DNA from: Chitinophaga sp. SYP-B3965
GTDB taxonomy: Bacteria; Bacteroidota; Bacteroidia; Chitinophagales; Chitinophagaceae
Reading direction: 5' to 3'
DNA length: 64,000 nt
Assembly (NCBI RefSeq): GCF_009647655.1
Contig: NZ_WJFD01000003.1
Location: 434,001 to 498,000 of the forward strand
Shown here: piece by piece, positions 10,098-19,092 of the stretch
Layout: the number at the start of each line of letters is the position of its first letter
Numbering within the stretch: the stretch's first letter is position 1
The notes under the pieces: generated by a model
What the model was told of the DNA's origin: nothing
Seen by the model: only the letters and a program-made list of their open reading frames with translations
Database searches by the model: none
Translations under genes and position numbers: made by a program

Positions 10098-10128
10098 ATG
10101 CATAAAATGATCATAATGATGGACTATA
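10098..10128 (+). promoter_or_regulatory. putative AraC operator, copy 2
   Basis: Second copy of the 31-bp repeat, with the identical core ATCATAATGATGGAC at 10110-10124. It ends 75 bp before the AraC start codon. Two equal sites 86 bp apart (about eight helical turns) would allow paired binding or looping between SusC and AraC promoters. Confidence 0.65.
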
Positions 10129-10203
10129 GTATTATTCAAGAATCTTTATAATCACTAAAAAATGATTAATTTTCGCACAGCGGCACTTTTTTAAATATCA
10201 CGT

Positions 10204-11091
10204 ATGGAAGAACACAAAAAACTGATGGAAGAGGGTTTCCTTGGGCAAAGGATGATTGTTTTAACACCCAATATCAGGAAGGAAATCAAATCAAACCCTT
10301 TAATAAACACCCTTTACCTCACAGCCATTGGACATTATCCACATGCTGTTGGCCATGAATGTGAACGGCCAAGAGGTGCCGGCGAGTTTATTTTCCTGTA
10401 CTGTACCGATGGAGAGGGCAGAATAGAAATGAACGGAGAAGAGTATGTGTTAAGGGCAAATAATTTTTTCATCATCCCCAAAAACATAGCTCACCGTTAT
10501 TATAGTTCAGAAAAGGCACCCTGGAGTATTTACTGGCTGCATTTTAGCGGAACAAACTCCAGGATGATCTACGAACGCTTTTTGATCGAAGGCGAGCATC
10601 AGGTTCAGGCTATTCCATTTGAAGGATACAGGATTAAATCATTCGACCAGATATTTACTACCCTGGACCGGAGCTTCAGTTCCAGGGATATGGAAATTAT
10701 GAATTTCCGGGTACTTTATTTTATCACCTCCTTCATCTATTATAAGGAGATCAATCCTATGGTGTATAGTGTGGATATGGTCAGCAATTCAATTGCCTAT
10801 ATGAAAATGAACCTTGATAAAAAGAAGAGTGTAAAAGATCTGGCTGATCAACAGAATCTATCCGTTTCTCATTATCTGCGCAGTTTCAAAGCGAAGACCG
10901 GGCAACCGCCTACCACGTATTTCAACCAGCTTAAAGTACAGCAGTCCTGCCAATACCTTTACTTTACGGATAAAAACATCAAGGAGATCTGCACTTTACT
11001 GGGTATTGACGACCAGTATTATTTTTCGCGGTTGTTTACAAAGCTTATTGGGACGTCGCCGTCTGCTTACCGGAAGACTTATAAAAGGTGA
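10204..11091 (+). CDS. AraC family transcriptional regulator of PUL 1
   Basis: A 295-residue cytoplasmic regulator. The N-terminal ~170 residues form a cupin-like sugar-binding AraC_binding domain (GAGEFIFLYCTDGEGRIEMN, YVLRANNFFIIPKNIAHRYY, PWSIYWLHFSG). Two helix-turn-helix units fill residues ~195-290, with KSVKDLADQQNLSVSHYLRSF in the first and IKEICTLLGIDDQYYFSRLF and the typical end GTSPSAYRKTYK in the second. It is divergent from the SusC gene and next to the repeated palindromic sites, so it probably activates the GH97/GalM PUL in response to a sugar. The inducer is unknown. Confidence 0.93.
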   Translation: MEEHKKLMEEGFLGQRMIVLTPNIRKEIKSNPLINTLYLTAIGHYPHAVGHECERPRGAGEFIFLYCTDGEGRIEMNGEEYVLRANNFFIIPKNIAHRYYSSEKAPWSIYWLHFSGTNSRMIYERFLIEGEHQVQAIPFEGYRIKSFDQIFTTLDRSFSSRDMEIMNFRVLYFITSFIYYKEINPMVYSVDMVSNSIAYMKMNLDKKKSVKDLADQQNLSVSHYLRSFKAKTGQPPTTYFNQLKVQQSCQYLYFTDKNIKEICTLLGIDDQYYFSRLFTKLIGTSPSAYRKTYKR

Positions 11092-11430
11092 GAATTCTTA
11101 AGCCTGGCAATTAAAAGAGCAACTCTCTATACTCGCACCTATGCAAACACCCCGGTCCGCAAAATATTTTAATACACTCATTATCAATCAATTGAAATTT
11201 CCGTAAACTCCTGGTACCCTTAAAGGAAAAGAACGCGCAGCCTATGCCTCTGAAACCCTAAAACCCTTGGCATGTATTAACAGAACGAGAGGAGGTTTAG
11301 TCTATCACACATAATGTCAAGGTTTATTTACAAAGTTTACATTTTTATTTACAATCCAGATTCGTCGCGTCGAAAAATATCAAAGTAGATTCGCTGAATC
11401 AATTCTAACAGGATCAATAAATAAAAAACT
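11092..11430. other. intergenic region with AT-rich direct repeat
   Basis: 339 bp between the AraC gene and the propeller lipoprotein. Just upstream of the latter is TTTATTTACAA at 11323-11333, repeated exactly at 11344-11354 with a 21-bp period (two helical turns). A small palindrome GATTC-GCT-GAATC lies at 11388-11400. These may be regulatory. No supported coding sequence was found; a minus-strand ORF here overlaps the real gene and was rejected. Confidence 0.4.
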
Positions 11431-13047
11431 ATGAAATACATACACGTATATGCTTTGTTCCTAATGTCTGTTTTTCTCACTTCCTGTGGACAAACCCAAA
11501 CAAACGTACCAAAAGATAGTATCAAGTCCGAAATTAAAGACATAGGGCCTAACATAATGGTTCGTAATATAAAAAAAGGCAGAAATGGCACCATTCTGAT
11601 TGCTGGCCCGAACAACTCATCATTTGGTGATGTTTTTCGATACGATGGAAAATCTTTTACTAATCTTACAAGTAAAATAGGTTCGCACCAATTCTGGGAT
11701 GTCCTGGAAGATCGCAAAGGAAATCTTTGGTTCACTTCTACTGATTCAGGCGTTTATTATTACAACGGGAAATCCATTCAACATTTCACTACCACGGAGG
11801 GACTTGCCAATAATCGGGTCAGGTCTGTTTATGAAGATAAAGCCGGCATTATTTGGTTCGGCACCGGAGATGGAATAAGCCGTTACGATGGGAAATCTTT
11901 TCGAAATTTCACATCTCCGAACGCCCCGCTTTTTTATAAAGAAGGGAATTTGAATAATGATATTAATACAATCATTGAAGATAAAACAGGGAAATTATGG
12001 GTTGGTACACAGGGCGACGCCTTTGTTTATGACGGGGGAAAATTTACCACTTTAACCCATAAAGGCGAACCCTTTCTCGACGTTTGGGGTATAATGGAAG
12101 ATAGAAAAGGCAATATTTGGCTCAGCGGTTTCAATGGCTGGAAAGTAAGCCAGACCGGTGGCCTTTGGCGCTATGACGGCAGTACCTTTACTAAGGTATC
12201 GCAGAGAGGTGCTTATACTATAATCGAAGATAAAAAAGGAAACATCTGGACTACTGGTTCAGTAAATCCCGCTAATTGGAATATCCAGGCACTTTCCCGT
12301 TATGATGCAGATTCCCTGTATAGTAAGGAGCCCACTGTAACCGAAATTATGTCAGGAAATGCTTTTATGGGGCTTTTGGAAGCTAACGATGGAAGTATTT
12401 GGTTTGGATCTGCAACCGGAGTGTATAGTTATGATGGAAACACCATCACGGACTTTTATAATAAAGAGGGTCAGAAAAAATATATCATAGATACGATGCA
12501 AAGTGTTGTAATATGGAAAAGCTCTATGCTACTTGGTGCATGGGAAGGTTCTGTGTTACTTGGTGATGGTTCCAGTACAGGGGACGTCGATATATTAAAA
12601 GGAGAATTGTTGATCGAAAACAGTCATCTGGTGGGCGGTGCAGTTGAAGTAGACATGAATACAATTGAACAAAAATTTGATGATCCAGGTCCACACAATA
12701 AACCACCTGAAATTTTTGATGTCAAAAAATTCCCTGTTTCTACATTCGCCATTACGAAGGTTGAAACATGGAATGAAGGAAATGTAAAAGCTGCAGGGAA
12801 AAATATAAAAGTTACAGGGAACCTGACCATTGAAGGTATCACGAAGGCAGTTACTTTTCCAGCCAAAATGGATTTTAAGGACAGAATGGACGGAACTGTC
12901 GTGGTGAATGGCACGCTGATCATTGATCGAACAGATTGGGGTATCAATTATTTATCAGAAAAGCTCTTTGATAAGTATGGTGATGGAACTATTTCGGACG
13001 ACGTTAAGCTATTTATGAAAATCGTAGCAAAAAAATATAGCAGATAA
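11431..13047 (+). CDS. lipoprotein: two-component-type propeller fused to a YceI domain
   Basis: A 538-residue lipoprotein with its lipobox at Cys19 (MSVFLTSC). Residues ~45-350 carry repeated propeller blades of the Reg_prop kind, each with an EDRKGNLWF, EDKAGIIWFGT or EDKTGKLWVGT core followed by a YDGKSF-type turn. From about residue 365 to the end it reads as a YceI-like lipocalin: VVIWKSSMLLGAWEGS, KGELLIENSHLVGGAVEVDM, FDVKKFPVSTFAI, VTGNLTIEGITKAVTFPA and NGTLIIDRTDWGINY. Reg_prop blades are known from hybrid two-component sensors; here there is no kinase. YceI domains bind isoprenoid-type lipids. The fusion is unusual. It probably acts in the envelope; its function is unknown. Confidence 0.85.
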   Translation: MKYIHVYALFLMSVFLTSCGQTQTNVPKDSIKSEIKDIGPNIMVRNIKKGRNGTILIAGPNNSSFGDVFRYDGKSFTNLTSKIGSHQFWDVLEDRKGNLWFTSTDSGVYYYNGKSIQHFTTTEGLANNRVRSVYEDKAGIIWFGTGDGISRYDGKSFRNFTSPNAPLFYKEGNLNNDINTIIEDKTGKLWVGTQGDAFVYDGGKFTTLTHKGEPFLDVWGIMEDRKGNIWLSGFNGWKVSQTGGLWRYDGSTFTKVSQRGAYTIIEDKKGNIWTTGSVNPANWNIQALSRYDADSLYSKEPTVTEIMSGNAFMGLLEANDGSIWFGSATGVYSYDGNTITDFYNKEGQKKYIIDTMQSVVIWKSSMLLGAWEGSVLLGDGSSTGDVDILKGELLIENSHLVGGAVEVDMNTIEQKFDDPGPHNKPPEIFDVKKFPVSTFAITKVETWNEGNVKAAGKNIKVTGNLTIEGITKAVTFPAKMDFKDRMDGTVVVNGTLIIDRTDWGINYLSEKLFDKYGDGTISDDVKLFMKIVAKKYSR

Positions 13048-13095
13048 TTTGAGATTCAATTTATTTGAAAATGCCCGTATTTGGCGGTATTACGC

Positions 13096-13126
13096 AAAAA
13101 AAAGCACTCGTTATGAGTGCTTTTTT
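13096..13126. terminator. bidirectional terminator hairpin
   Basis: AAAAGCACTC-GTTAT-GAGTGCTTTT is a strong hairpin with A/T runs on both sides. It lies after the propeller-YceI gene (plus) and directly behind the 3' end of tRNA-Asp (minus), so it can stop both. Confidence 0.8.
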
Positions 13127-13134
13127 CAATTTTG

Positions 13135-13208
13135 CGGACCGGACGGGACTCGAACCCGCGACCTCCGCCGTGACAGGGCGGCATTCTAACCAACTGAACT
13201 ACCGATCC
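13135..13208 (-). tRNA. tRNA-Asp (anticodon GTC), copy 1
   Basis: The reverse complement folds as a tRNA: acceptor GGATCGG paired with CCGGTCC, discriminator G, D-arm AGTTCAGTTGGTTAGAAT, anticodon stem-loop with CTGTCAC (anticodon GTC, Asp) and T-loop GGTTCGAGTCC. Length is 74 nt; the CCA end is not encoded. It is identical to the copy at 24413-24486. It has its own promoter upstream and a terminator hairpin directly downstream. Confidence 0.97.
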
Positions 13209-13256
13209 TCAATACCAGCGGGCTTCTACACCCACTTTTATTCCCTTGAGGGGCTG

Positions 13257-13289
13257 CAAATATAGAAATTTTAATCTCAAACCACCAAA
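13257..13289 (-). promoter_or_regulatory. Bacteroidota-type promoter of tRNA-Asp copy 1
   Basis: On the minus strand, TTTG (13286-13289) and TATATTTG (13257-13264, a match to TAnnTTTG) are separated by 21 bp. This is the known Bacteroidota -33/-7 layout. It ends 48 bp before the tRNA 5' end. Confidence 0.75.
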
Positions 13290-13352
13290 TATTTCTACTA
13301 AAAAGTATCAAAAAGTCCAAATAAAAGGCCTTCCCACGAAAAACGTTTCCCT

Positions 13353-13360
13353 TAGTTTTG
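13353..13360 (+). promoter_or_regulatory. possible -7 element of the six-hairpin glycosidase gene
   Basis: TAGTTTTG matches TAnnTTTG and lies 23 bp before the start codon at 13384. No TTTG was found at the -33 distance, so this is a weak call. Confidence 0.35.
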
Positions 13361-13383
13361 AAAGATAATCCAACAGTCCGCAG

Positions 13384-15783
13384 ATGGCCAAACTCACCCT
13401 GATCCTCTCCTCTCTTCTATTTCTTTTTCATACAGCAGGAAAAGCAAACGATAAAACAATTACCATCACCACTTCTGATAAGAAGCTTTCTATCACTATC
13501 GACTATTCAAACGGCTGTATAATAAAGGGACTAAGCATAAAAGGCAAAAACACCTTATCCCCTTCCGGGGTTTACACAGGGATCGGTGCATTTTCCTCTA
13601 AGGACGCAAAGGATATCAAAGTAACCGGAACCAGCATCGTATTAAGCTACAACAATGTAAAAGAAGAGTGGAACTTCAAAACGCAGAAAGATAAGATACT
13701 CTGGACCATCACACGGCAATACGCTCAAACCACCACCCTGGAAGACATGGCATTCCCCCAATGGAATTTTGCTGATCTATCCGTCTGGAAAGGAGGGATC
13801 ATGGACAACGGAGGAATGATCTGGTGCAAATACCTCAAAGAAGTAAACGATACCTACGGCGTCCACACCGGCGGCGTTACATTCTGGAATGCGGACTCAG
13901 GAGATGCCTTACGTATCACTGCAAAAACTAACAACGCAATCGCCACAAAATATTCCCATAGCCCGAAAGGTGAATTCACCTGCACACAGCTGATAACGAA
14001 TACCCCCTTACAGCAGCGATACGATCTAAGCCGCTTTGTATCCAAAAAGGCAGATGTATTTGCCCCTTTCGAAGTTAAAAAAGGAACCATAACCGCAACC
14101 TTCGAATTGCAATACGTAGATTATAATAAGGAATACAGCAGAGGAACACTTCCCGGCATAGATGCCATAGCCGTAAGGGAATTACTGAATACAACCGGCC
14201 GCTATGGCGTAGTAGATAATAATATCGTGGGAGCAAATGGCTGGCTCACCAATTGGAAATGCCTGCACGAACCCTTCTTCGCACAGATCGGTATGGCCCT
14301 GAATGATAAGAACTATACCAGGAATATGTCTGCCACACTTGATCAGGAAAGGGATCTGGCCATGCTGAATGATGGGCGTGTTCTATCCCGCTGGCACAAT
14401 GTACCCGGAGATGAAATACGCGGCACCTACAACGCCAAAACCGGATACTACGAAGCCATGTGGGGATACACCATAGACTCGCAAACAGGTTACGTGATCA
14501 ACACCAGTGAACAATTCTCACTAAACGGAAACATAGACTGGCTCCGCTCCCACCAGCAAAGCTGCGAAAAAGCACTGGACTGGCTCATCAAACGCGATTC
14601 CAACAACAACGGCCTCTTCGAAATGATGAACGACGGCATTGCAGAAAAGAAAGCCAGCGACTGGCTGGACATCGTATGGGCAAGTTTTGAGAATTCCTTC
14701 GTGAACGCACAGTTATATGAAGCCCTCACCCTCTGGTCCAAATGTGAAAAAATATTAGGCAATCAACAGAAAGCAGATCATTATGCGGCCATAGCAGCAA
14801 AATTAAAAACCACATTCAACAAGCCGGTGGAAGAAGGTGGTTTCTGGTCAGAAACTAAACAACAATATGTATACTGGCGGGATAAAGATGGTTCTATTCA
14901 TGGTGATAACCTCGTCACCCCTGTTAACTTTGCAGCGATTGCTTTTGGCTTATGTGATGATCCAAAACGAATAGCCCTCGTCCTTGATCAGATAGAAAAG
15001 AGAACAAAGGCTGAAAACTTGTTCCACTGGCCCTTGTGCTTCGATTCATTTAAAAAGGAAGAAGTACATAACAACAACTGGCCCTTCCCCAAATATGAAA
15101 ACGGAGATATATTCCCTACCTGGGGATACCTTGGCGTGAGGGCTTACATTAAACATGATAAAGCCCTCGCCCTAAAATATATCAATAACATCCTCGAACA
15201 ATATAACAAGGATGGCCTTTCCTCTCAACGATATAGCAGAGTTACCCAGCTGGGTCTGGGAGATGATATCTTAGCAGGTATCTGCACCAGCATAACTGCC
15301 CTGTACAGAGACATCTACGGCATCCGCCCGCAATGGAACAGAATGGGCCTTGAACCGAATATGAGTAACACACTGAATGGAACAAAATTCTCCTATACCC
15401 TGCGGGATACTGTATACAACGTGGAACTCAGCGTGAATGATTACAGCATGCGCACGAATAGCTTTTCTATAAAGAGCAAAGAAAGTTTTGGTGCGAACAG
15501 GAGCGGAAATACCCTCACCTTTTACCCTCATAACAGAGAGGATGTAACCCTTTCCATCACCGGCCCAGCTGTTGATATAGAAATAGCAAGCACTCTTGAT
15601 TGGACCATCAAATCACCCGGCAATTTCCAATTCACCATTAACGGACTACAGCCTGGAGCCAAATACCAACTTCGGATAAACAACGCCCTTCAAAATATAG
15701 AAACAACAAAAGATGGGCGTTTTTTAATAAAGAGAAACTGCAGCACAAACACGAGGTTTGTTATAAAAAAAGTCCGGCAATGA
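13384..15783 (+). CDS. secreted six-hairpin ((alpha/alpha)6) glycosidase-like protein
   Basis: A 799-residue protein with a signal peptide (LILSSLLFLFHTAGKA). Residues ~20-250 form an N-terminal beta-rich domain. From ~260 to 660 a helical toroid is suggested by repeated helix pairs and typical signatures (LNTTGRYGVVDNN, LDWLIKRDSNNNGLFEM, SDWLDIVWASFENSFVNAQL, GDIFPTWGYLGVRAYIKH, LGDDILAGICTSITALYRDIYG). After this comes a C-terminal beta-domain (RPQWNRMGLEPNMSNTLNG) as in GH63/GH78/GH94-like enzymes. I cannot fix the GH family or the catalytic acid. It stands outside a PUL and the ankyrin gene follows after 44 bp. It likely acts on an oligosaccharide in the periplasm. Confidence 0.7.
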   Translation: MAKLTLILSSLLFLFHTAGKANDKTITITTSDKKLSITIDYSNGCIIKGLSIKGKNTLSPSGVYTGIGAFSSKDAKDIKVTGTSIVLSYNNVKEEWNFKTQKDKILWTITRQYAQTTTLEDMAFPQWNFADLSVWKGGIMDNGGMIWCKYLKEVNDTYGVHTGGVTFWNADSGDALRITAKTNNAIATKYSHSPKGEFTCTQLITNTPLQQRYDLSRFVSKKADVFAPFEVKKGTITATFELQYVDYNKEYSRGTLPGIDAIAVRELLNTTGRYGVVDNNIVGANGWLTNWKCLHEPFFAQIGMALNDKNYTRNMSATLDQERDLAMLNDGRVLSRWHNVPGDEIRGTYNAKTGYYEAMWGYTIDSQTGYVINTSEQFSLNGNIDWLRSHQQSCEKALDWLIKRDSNNNGLFEMMNDGIAEKKASDWLDIVWASFENSFVNAQLYEALTLWSKCEKILGNQQKADHYAAIAAKLKTTFNKPVEEGGFWSETKQQYVYWRDKDGSIHGDNLVTPVNFAAIAFGLCDDPKRIALVLDQIEKRTKAENLFHWPLCFDSFKKEEVHNNNWPFPKYENGDIFPTWGYLGVRAYIKHDKALALKYINNILEQYNKDGLSSQRYSRVTQLGLGDDILAGICTSITALYRDIYGIRPQWNRMGLEPNMSNTLNGTKFSYTLRDTVYNVELSVNDYSMRTNSFSIKSKESFGANRSGNTLTFYPHNREDVTLSITGPAVDIEIASTLDWTIKSPGNFQFTINGLQPGAKYQLRINNALQNIETTKDGRFLIKRNCSTNTRFVIKKVRQ

Positions 15784-15827
15784 CAACACTTTTTGCCTAA
15801 CTTAGAGATAAGCAATCATCATTAAAA

Positions 15828-17129
15828 ATGACGCGCACAGCATTTATCAAGGCCGCTACCTGGCATGGTTCATTGGATGAAGCAGACCAACTCCTGGCCA
15901 CCCACCCTGAATTAGCCACCAGTGACATTCACACCGCAGCCATCACAGGTAATGTGGAAGCTGTCAACCGGTTCCTCAAAGAAGACCCGGCAAATGCTAC
16001 TGCTATTTCGGCTCCCTACGGCGGCACGGCCCTTATCTACTTATGCATGTCCAAATACCTGCGCCTGGACAGAAGCAGAAGTAATGACTTCCTGCAAGCC
16101 GCCACCGCCCTGCTCCATGCAGGCGCCGATGCAAACGCCGGTTTTTGGACAGAAGGAAAATACCCTGAATTTGAAACCGCCTTATACGGCGCAGCCGGCA
16201 TTGCGCACCATGCCCCGCTAACGAAGTTACTCCTGGAACATGGCGCAGATCCAAATGATAACGAATCCGTTTACCATTCCACTGAAACGCATGAAAATGA
16301 TGCCATGAAATTACTCGTGGAAACGGGTAAGCTCACAGAGGACAACCTCACCCTCATGCTCATTCGCAAACACGACTGGCATGACTATGAAGGCGTAAAA
16401 TATTTACTGGAAAAAGGAGTTGATCCCAATAAAACATGGAGCGGCCGCGGATGGTATCCACTGCATCATGCCCTCGCAAGGAGTAATTCATTGGCCATCA
16501 TAAAGTTACTACTTGATCATAAAGCTGATCCCCATATAGTCAGTGATGGCCTCACCGCCATTGCCAGGGCTGCCAGAGAAGGCCGCAGTGATGTATTAGC
16601 TTTACTGGAAGAAAAACCTGAAGAAGGCATTGATCAATTAATCGCCGCCTGTGCCATGGGAGATAAAGAAGCTGCACAACACATCATTGAACAAAAGCCC
16701 AAACAGTTTACAACACTCATGAACATGAGCAGTCAATTGCTCCCACGGTTCTGCCTCTCCAATAATAAACCCGGGGTGCAATTACTCCTGGATCTCGGCA
16801 TCGATGTAAATACACCTTATGATACAGGTGATGGATATTTTGGAATTCCTGAAGGAAGTCTTCCTATCCATGTGGCTGCCTGGCTTGGCTGGCCGGCCAT
16901 TGTGCAGTTACTCATTGAACGTGGCGCATATATTGAAACGCCGGATAAGAATGGCCATACACCACTTGCATTGGCAATAGGAGCCTGTGTACACTCCTAC
17001 TGGACGGATCGCCGCAACACTATTTCAATAGAAGCATTGCTGGATGCAGGAGCTTCTCCTGTAAACATCCCTTTGCCATCAGGATATCCGGAAGCCGATG
17101 ATCTGTTGCGGGCGGCGTTGCAGAAATAA
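15828..17129 (+). CDS. ankyrin repeat protein
   Basis: A 433-residue protein without a signal peptide, built from ankyrin repeats. Clear units include TALIYLCMSKYL..LLHAGADANAG, HHAPLTKLLLEHGADPNDN, YEGVKYLLEKGVDPNKTW, YPLHHALARSNSLAIIKLL, LPIHVAAWLGWPAIVQLL and HTPLALAIGACVHSYW. Such repeats mediate protein binding; no enzymatic domain is seen. It starts 44 bp after the glycosidase gene and may be co-transcribed with it, although a functional link is not evident. It converges with the minus-strand gene at 17133, leaving only 3 bp between the stops. Confidence 0.9.
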   Translation: MTRTAFIKAATWHGSLDEADQLLATHPELATSDIHTAAITGNVEAVNRFLKEDPANATAISAPYGGTALIYLCMSKYLRLDRSRSNDFLQAATALLHAGADANAGFWTEGKYPEFETALYGAAGIAHHAPLTKLLLEHGADPNDNESVYHSTETHENDAMKLLVETGKLTEDNLTLMLIRKHDWHDYEGVKYLLEKGVDPNKTWSGRGWYPLHHALARSNSLAIIKLLLDHKADPHIVSDGLTAIARAAREGRSDVLALLEEKPEEGIDQLIAACAMGDKEAAQHIIEQKPKQFTTLMNMSSQLLPRFCLSNNKPGVQLLLDLGIDVNTPYDTGDGYFGIPEGSLPIHVAAWLGWPAIVQLLIERGAYIETPDKNGHTPLALAIGACVHSYWTDRRNTISIEALLDAGASPVNIPLPSGYPEADDLLRAALQK

Positions 17130-17132
17130 GCA

Positions 17133-17582
17133 TCATTTCTTGTAGTTGACAACATTCATGGAAACGATCTTCCACTCGCCCGATATCTTTTCCATATAGC
17201 GGGATTCATGTGTTTGCCCAATGATCTTCTTTCCTTTCAATGAATTTTGATCGAAAGTAACATAGGCAGAAGTGGCATTTATCCGGAACTTCCAGCGTGA
17301 GCGGTCAAAAGTATCCGGGAACACCGTTTTGCTCAATTCCTTTGTGGTATATGCCACATCCAGTTCTTTGTCTGTAAGATAGAGGGTCTCCCCATTCAGA
17401 TGGCTTACGATACCCACCGATTGAGGAACAACATGCCATTTGGAATAGGATGTTTTGAAATCATGTTTAAAAAAGCTGGTTGTTTCTTCTGCAAGTACTT
17501 TTTTGATCGCTTGTTCTTCTGCCTGCGCAAATGCTCCTATTGAAGAAAACATAGCGAATAGTACGATACTGATCGTTTTCAT
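17133..17582 (-). CDS. secreted NTF2/SnoaL-like protein
   Basis: A 149-residue protein with a signal peptide ending near GAFAQA. The mature part starts with EEQAIKKVLAEETTSFFKHDFKTSY and ends with TQTHESRYMEKISGEWKIVSMN-like strands, the pattern of DUF4440/SnoaL cone-barrel proteins (helix at the start, the final strand carrying GEWKI). No catalytic residues can be assigned. It starts 24 bp after the end of the FAD-oxidase gene and is probably in the same minus-strand transcript. Confidence 0.7.
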   Translation of the reverse strand: MKTISIVLFAMFSSIGAFAQAEEQAIKKVLAEETTSFFKHDFKTSYSKWHVVPQSVGIVSHLNGETLYLTDKELDVAYTTKELSKTVFPDTFDRSRWKFRINATSAYVTFDQNSLKGKKIIGQTHESRYMEKISGEWKIVSMNVVNYKK

Positions 17583-17606
17583 GTGTTTTACTTTTATTGA
17601 GGTTAA

Positions 17607-18983
17607 TTAAAAAGGTTTAATATTTTGATTTACCCTGAACAGGTTATGCGGGTCATATCTGGCTTTTGTTTCGGCAAGCCTGGTATAGTTATCTTTATAA
17701 ATTGATCTCACACCTTCCTCGCCTTCGTCCATCATAAAATTGACATAACCACCACCAGCAGCATAAGGCCGCAGTGCATTCCAGTATTCTTTTGTCCAGT
17801 TGATAATGGTCTCTTTGCCGGCAGCATCTGCATCTATACCGGATATCACCATGGCCCAGGTAGCATCTCTGTAATGCCAGGCCGTTTTATCCTTTCCAAT
17901 ACGGGCAGCAGCAGCATTTACCGGATATAAATGCATGGTGGAAAGAGCTGATGGCGGAGCACCTACGTATTGCAAATGAACATCGATCGCTTCATCACTT
18001 AGTTCATTTAAATAATCCGCTTTCCAATACCATTGCATCCCCGGCGGTAAAAGCGGATCAAATAAGCCCTGCAAAGCAATAAAAGGAATAGGCCCCGCCA
18101 GATCGATGGCAGGCTGTTTAATACTACGGATAGATTCAAATACAAAATCTGCATCTTTCATATCACCCGTAAAACACCAAATGATTGCACACATTCTTTT
18201 ATGATGATATGCTTCCGGAAAAGGAGGTGCCGGTGGTACGGTGAGGAAAGCCAGGAAACCATAGATATCATCTGGTGCCTCTTTTATAAATGTCCGATAC
18301 CATTGCATAATTTTCTTCACATCTTTCATTTCCCAGATCATAGGGCCACCATATACCATATCAACAGGATGCGCTTTAAAAAGGAAAGAAACTACCACAC
18401 CAAAATTTCCACCGCCACCACGAATGGCCCAGAACAGATCCGGATGTTCATCCGCAGATGCCTTTATACAACTACCATCTGCAAGCACCATATTTACCTC
18501 CAGCAGGTTGTCAATAGAAAGACCATATTTGCGGGTAAGATAACCAAGCCCACCACCCAGCGTTAATCCTCCTATTCCTGTACTACCAACAACACCGGCA
18601 GCAATGGCCAGACCAAATGGATGCGTAGCCTGATCAATATGCGCCAGTGTACATCCTCCTTCCGCAAGCACTGTTTTGTCAGCCACATTTATATGCACAG
18701 ACGTTAAATTGCAGAGATCAATGACCAAACCATCGTCACACATACCCAGGCCGGCACCATTGTGTCCACCTCCTTTTACAGCCAGTAATAGATCATGAGC
18801 GGATGCAAAATTCACGCAGGTTACAACATCCGCAACATCAGCACAGCGGACGATCATAGCCGGTTTTTTATCAATCATACCGTTATGTACTTTCCTGGCT
18901 TCGTCATAATAGTCGTCCGCAGGTAATATCAATTGGCCACGCAGGCTGTTCTTAAATGAACTGATCAATTCTACTGAAAGCAT
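17607..18983 (-). CDS. FAD-binding berberine-bridge-type oxidoreductase
   Basis: A 458-residue flavin oxidase with a PCMH-type FAD domain. I chose the ATG at 18983 (MLSVELISSFKNSL); a longer frame to 19190 would run into the AraC gene and has no family-like sequence. FAD-binding features are KPAMIVRCADVADVV, VKGGGHNGAGLGMCDDGLVI (the His of GGGH is the usual covalent FAD site) and GSTGIGGLTLGGGLGYLTRK. The C-terminal BBE domain reads GGYVNFMMDEGEEGV, then YDPHNLFRVNQNIKP. The family oxidizes alcohols or sugars with O2; the substrate is unknown. It follows an AraC regulator gene, probably its controller. Confidence 0.9.
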   Translation of the reverse strand: MLSVELISSFKNSLRGQLILPADDYYDEARKVHNGMIDKKPAMIVRCADVADVVTCVNFASAHDLLLAVKGGGHNGAGLGMCDDGLVIDLCNLTSVHINVADKTVLAEGGCTLAHIDQATHPFGLAIAAGVVGSTGIGGLTLGGGLGYLTRKYGLSIDNLLEVNMVLADGSCIKASADEHPDLFWAIRGGGGNFGVVVSFLFKAHPVDMVYGGPMIWEMKDVKKIMQWYRTFIKEAPDDIYGFLAFLTVPPAPPFPEAYHHKRMCAIIWCFTGDMKDADFVFESIRSIKQPAIDLAGPIPFIALQGLFDPLLPPGMQWYWKADYLNELSDEAIDVHLQYVGAPPSALSTMHLYPVNAAAARIGKDKTAWHYRDATWAMVISGIDADAAGKETIINWTKEYWNALRPYAAGGGYVNFMMDEGEEGVRSIYKDNYTRLAETKARYDPHNLFRVNQNIKPF

Positions 18984-19092
18984 ATACAATATGTTTGATG
19001 GCTGATTAAAGTTATGGAGGTTATTACTGGGAGGGTTAGCTATAAAGGCTAAAAATATATCTATAAAGGCGGGGAGGTGATGATGAGTTTGT

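Larger units (their letters stand above)
9826..10203. promoter_or_regulatory. divergent intergenic region of PUL 1
   Basis: 378 bp separate the divergently oriented SusC and AraC genes. The region holds two copies of a 31-bp direct repeat (listed separately) in its AraC-proximal half. No TAnnTTTG element was found for the SusC direction. On the plus strand a near match, TAATTTTC, lies about 30 bp before the AraC start. Otherwise the region is AT-rich and no small ORF was seen. Confidence 0.6.

Noticed and set aside
11349..11735. A minus-strand ORF of 128 codons
   Set aside because: It overlaps the start of the propeller-YceI gene on the other strand and shows no protein-family features.
13065..13265. 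A plus-strand 66-codon ORF over the tRNA-Asp gene
   Set aside because: Its sequence (GLEPATSAVTGRHSNQLNYR) is the well-known false protein from the complement of a tRNA gene.
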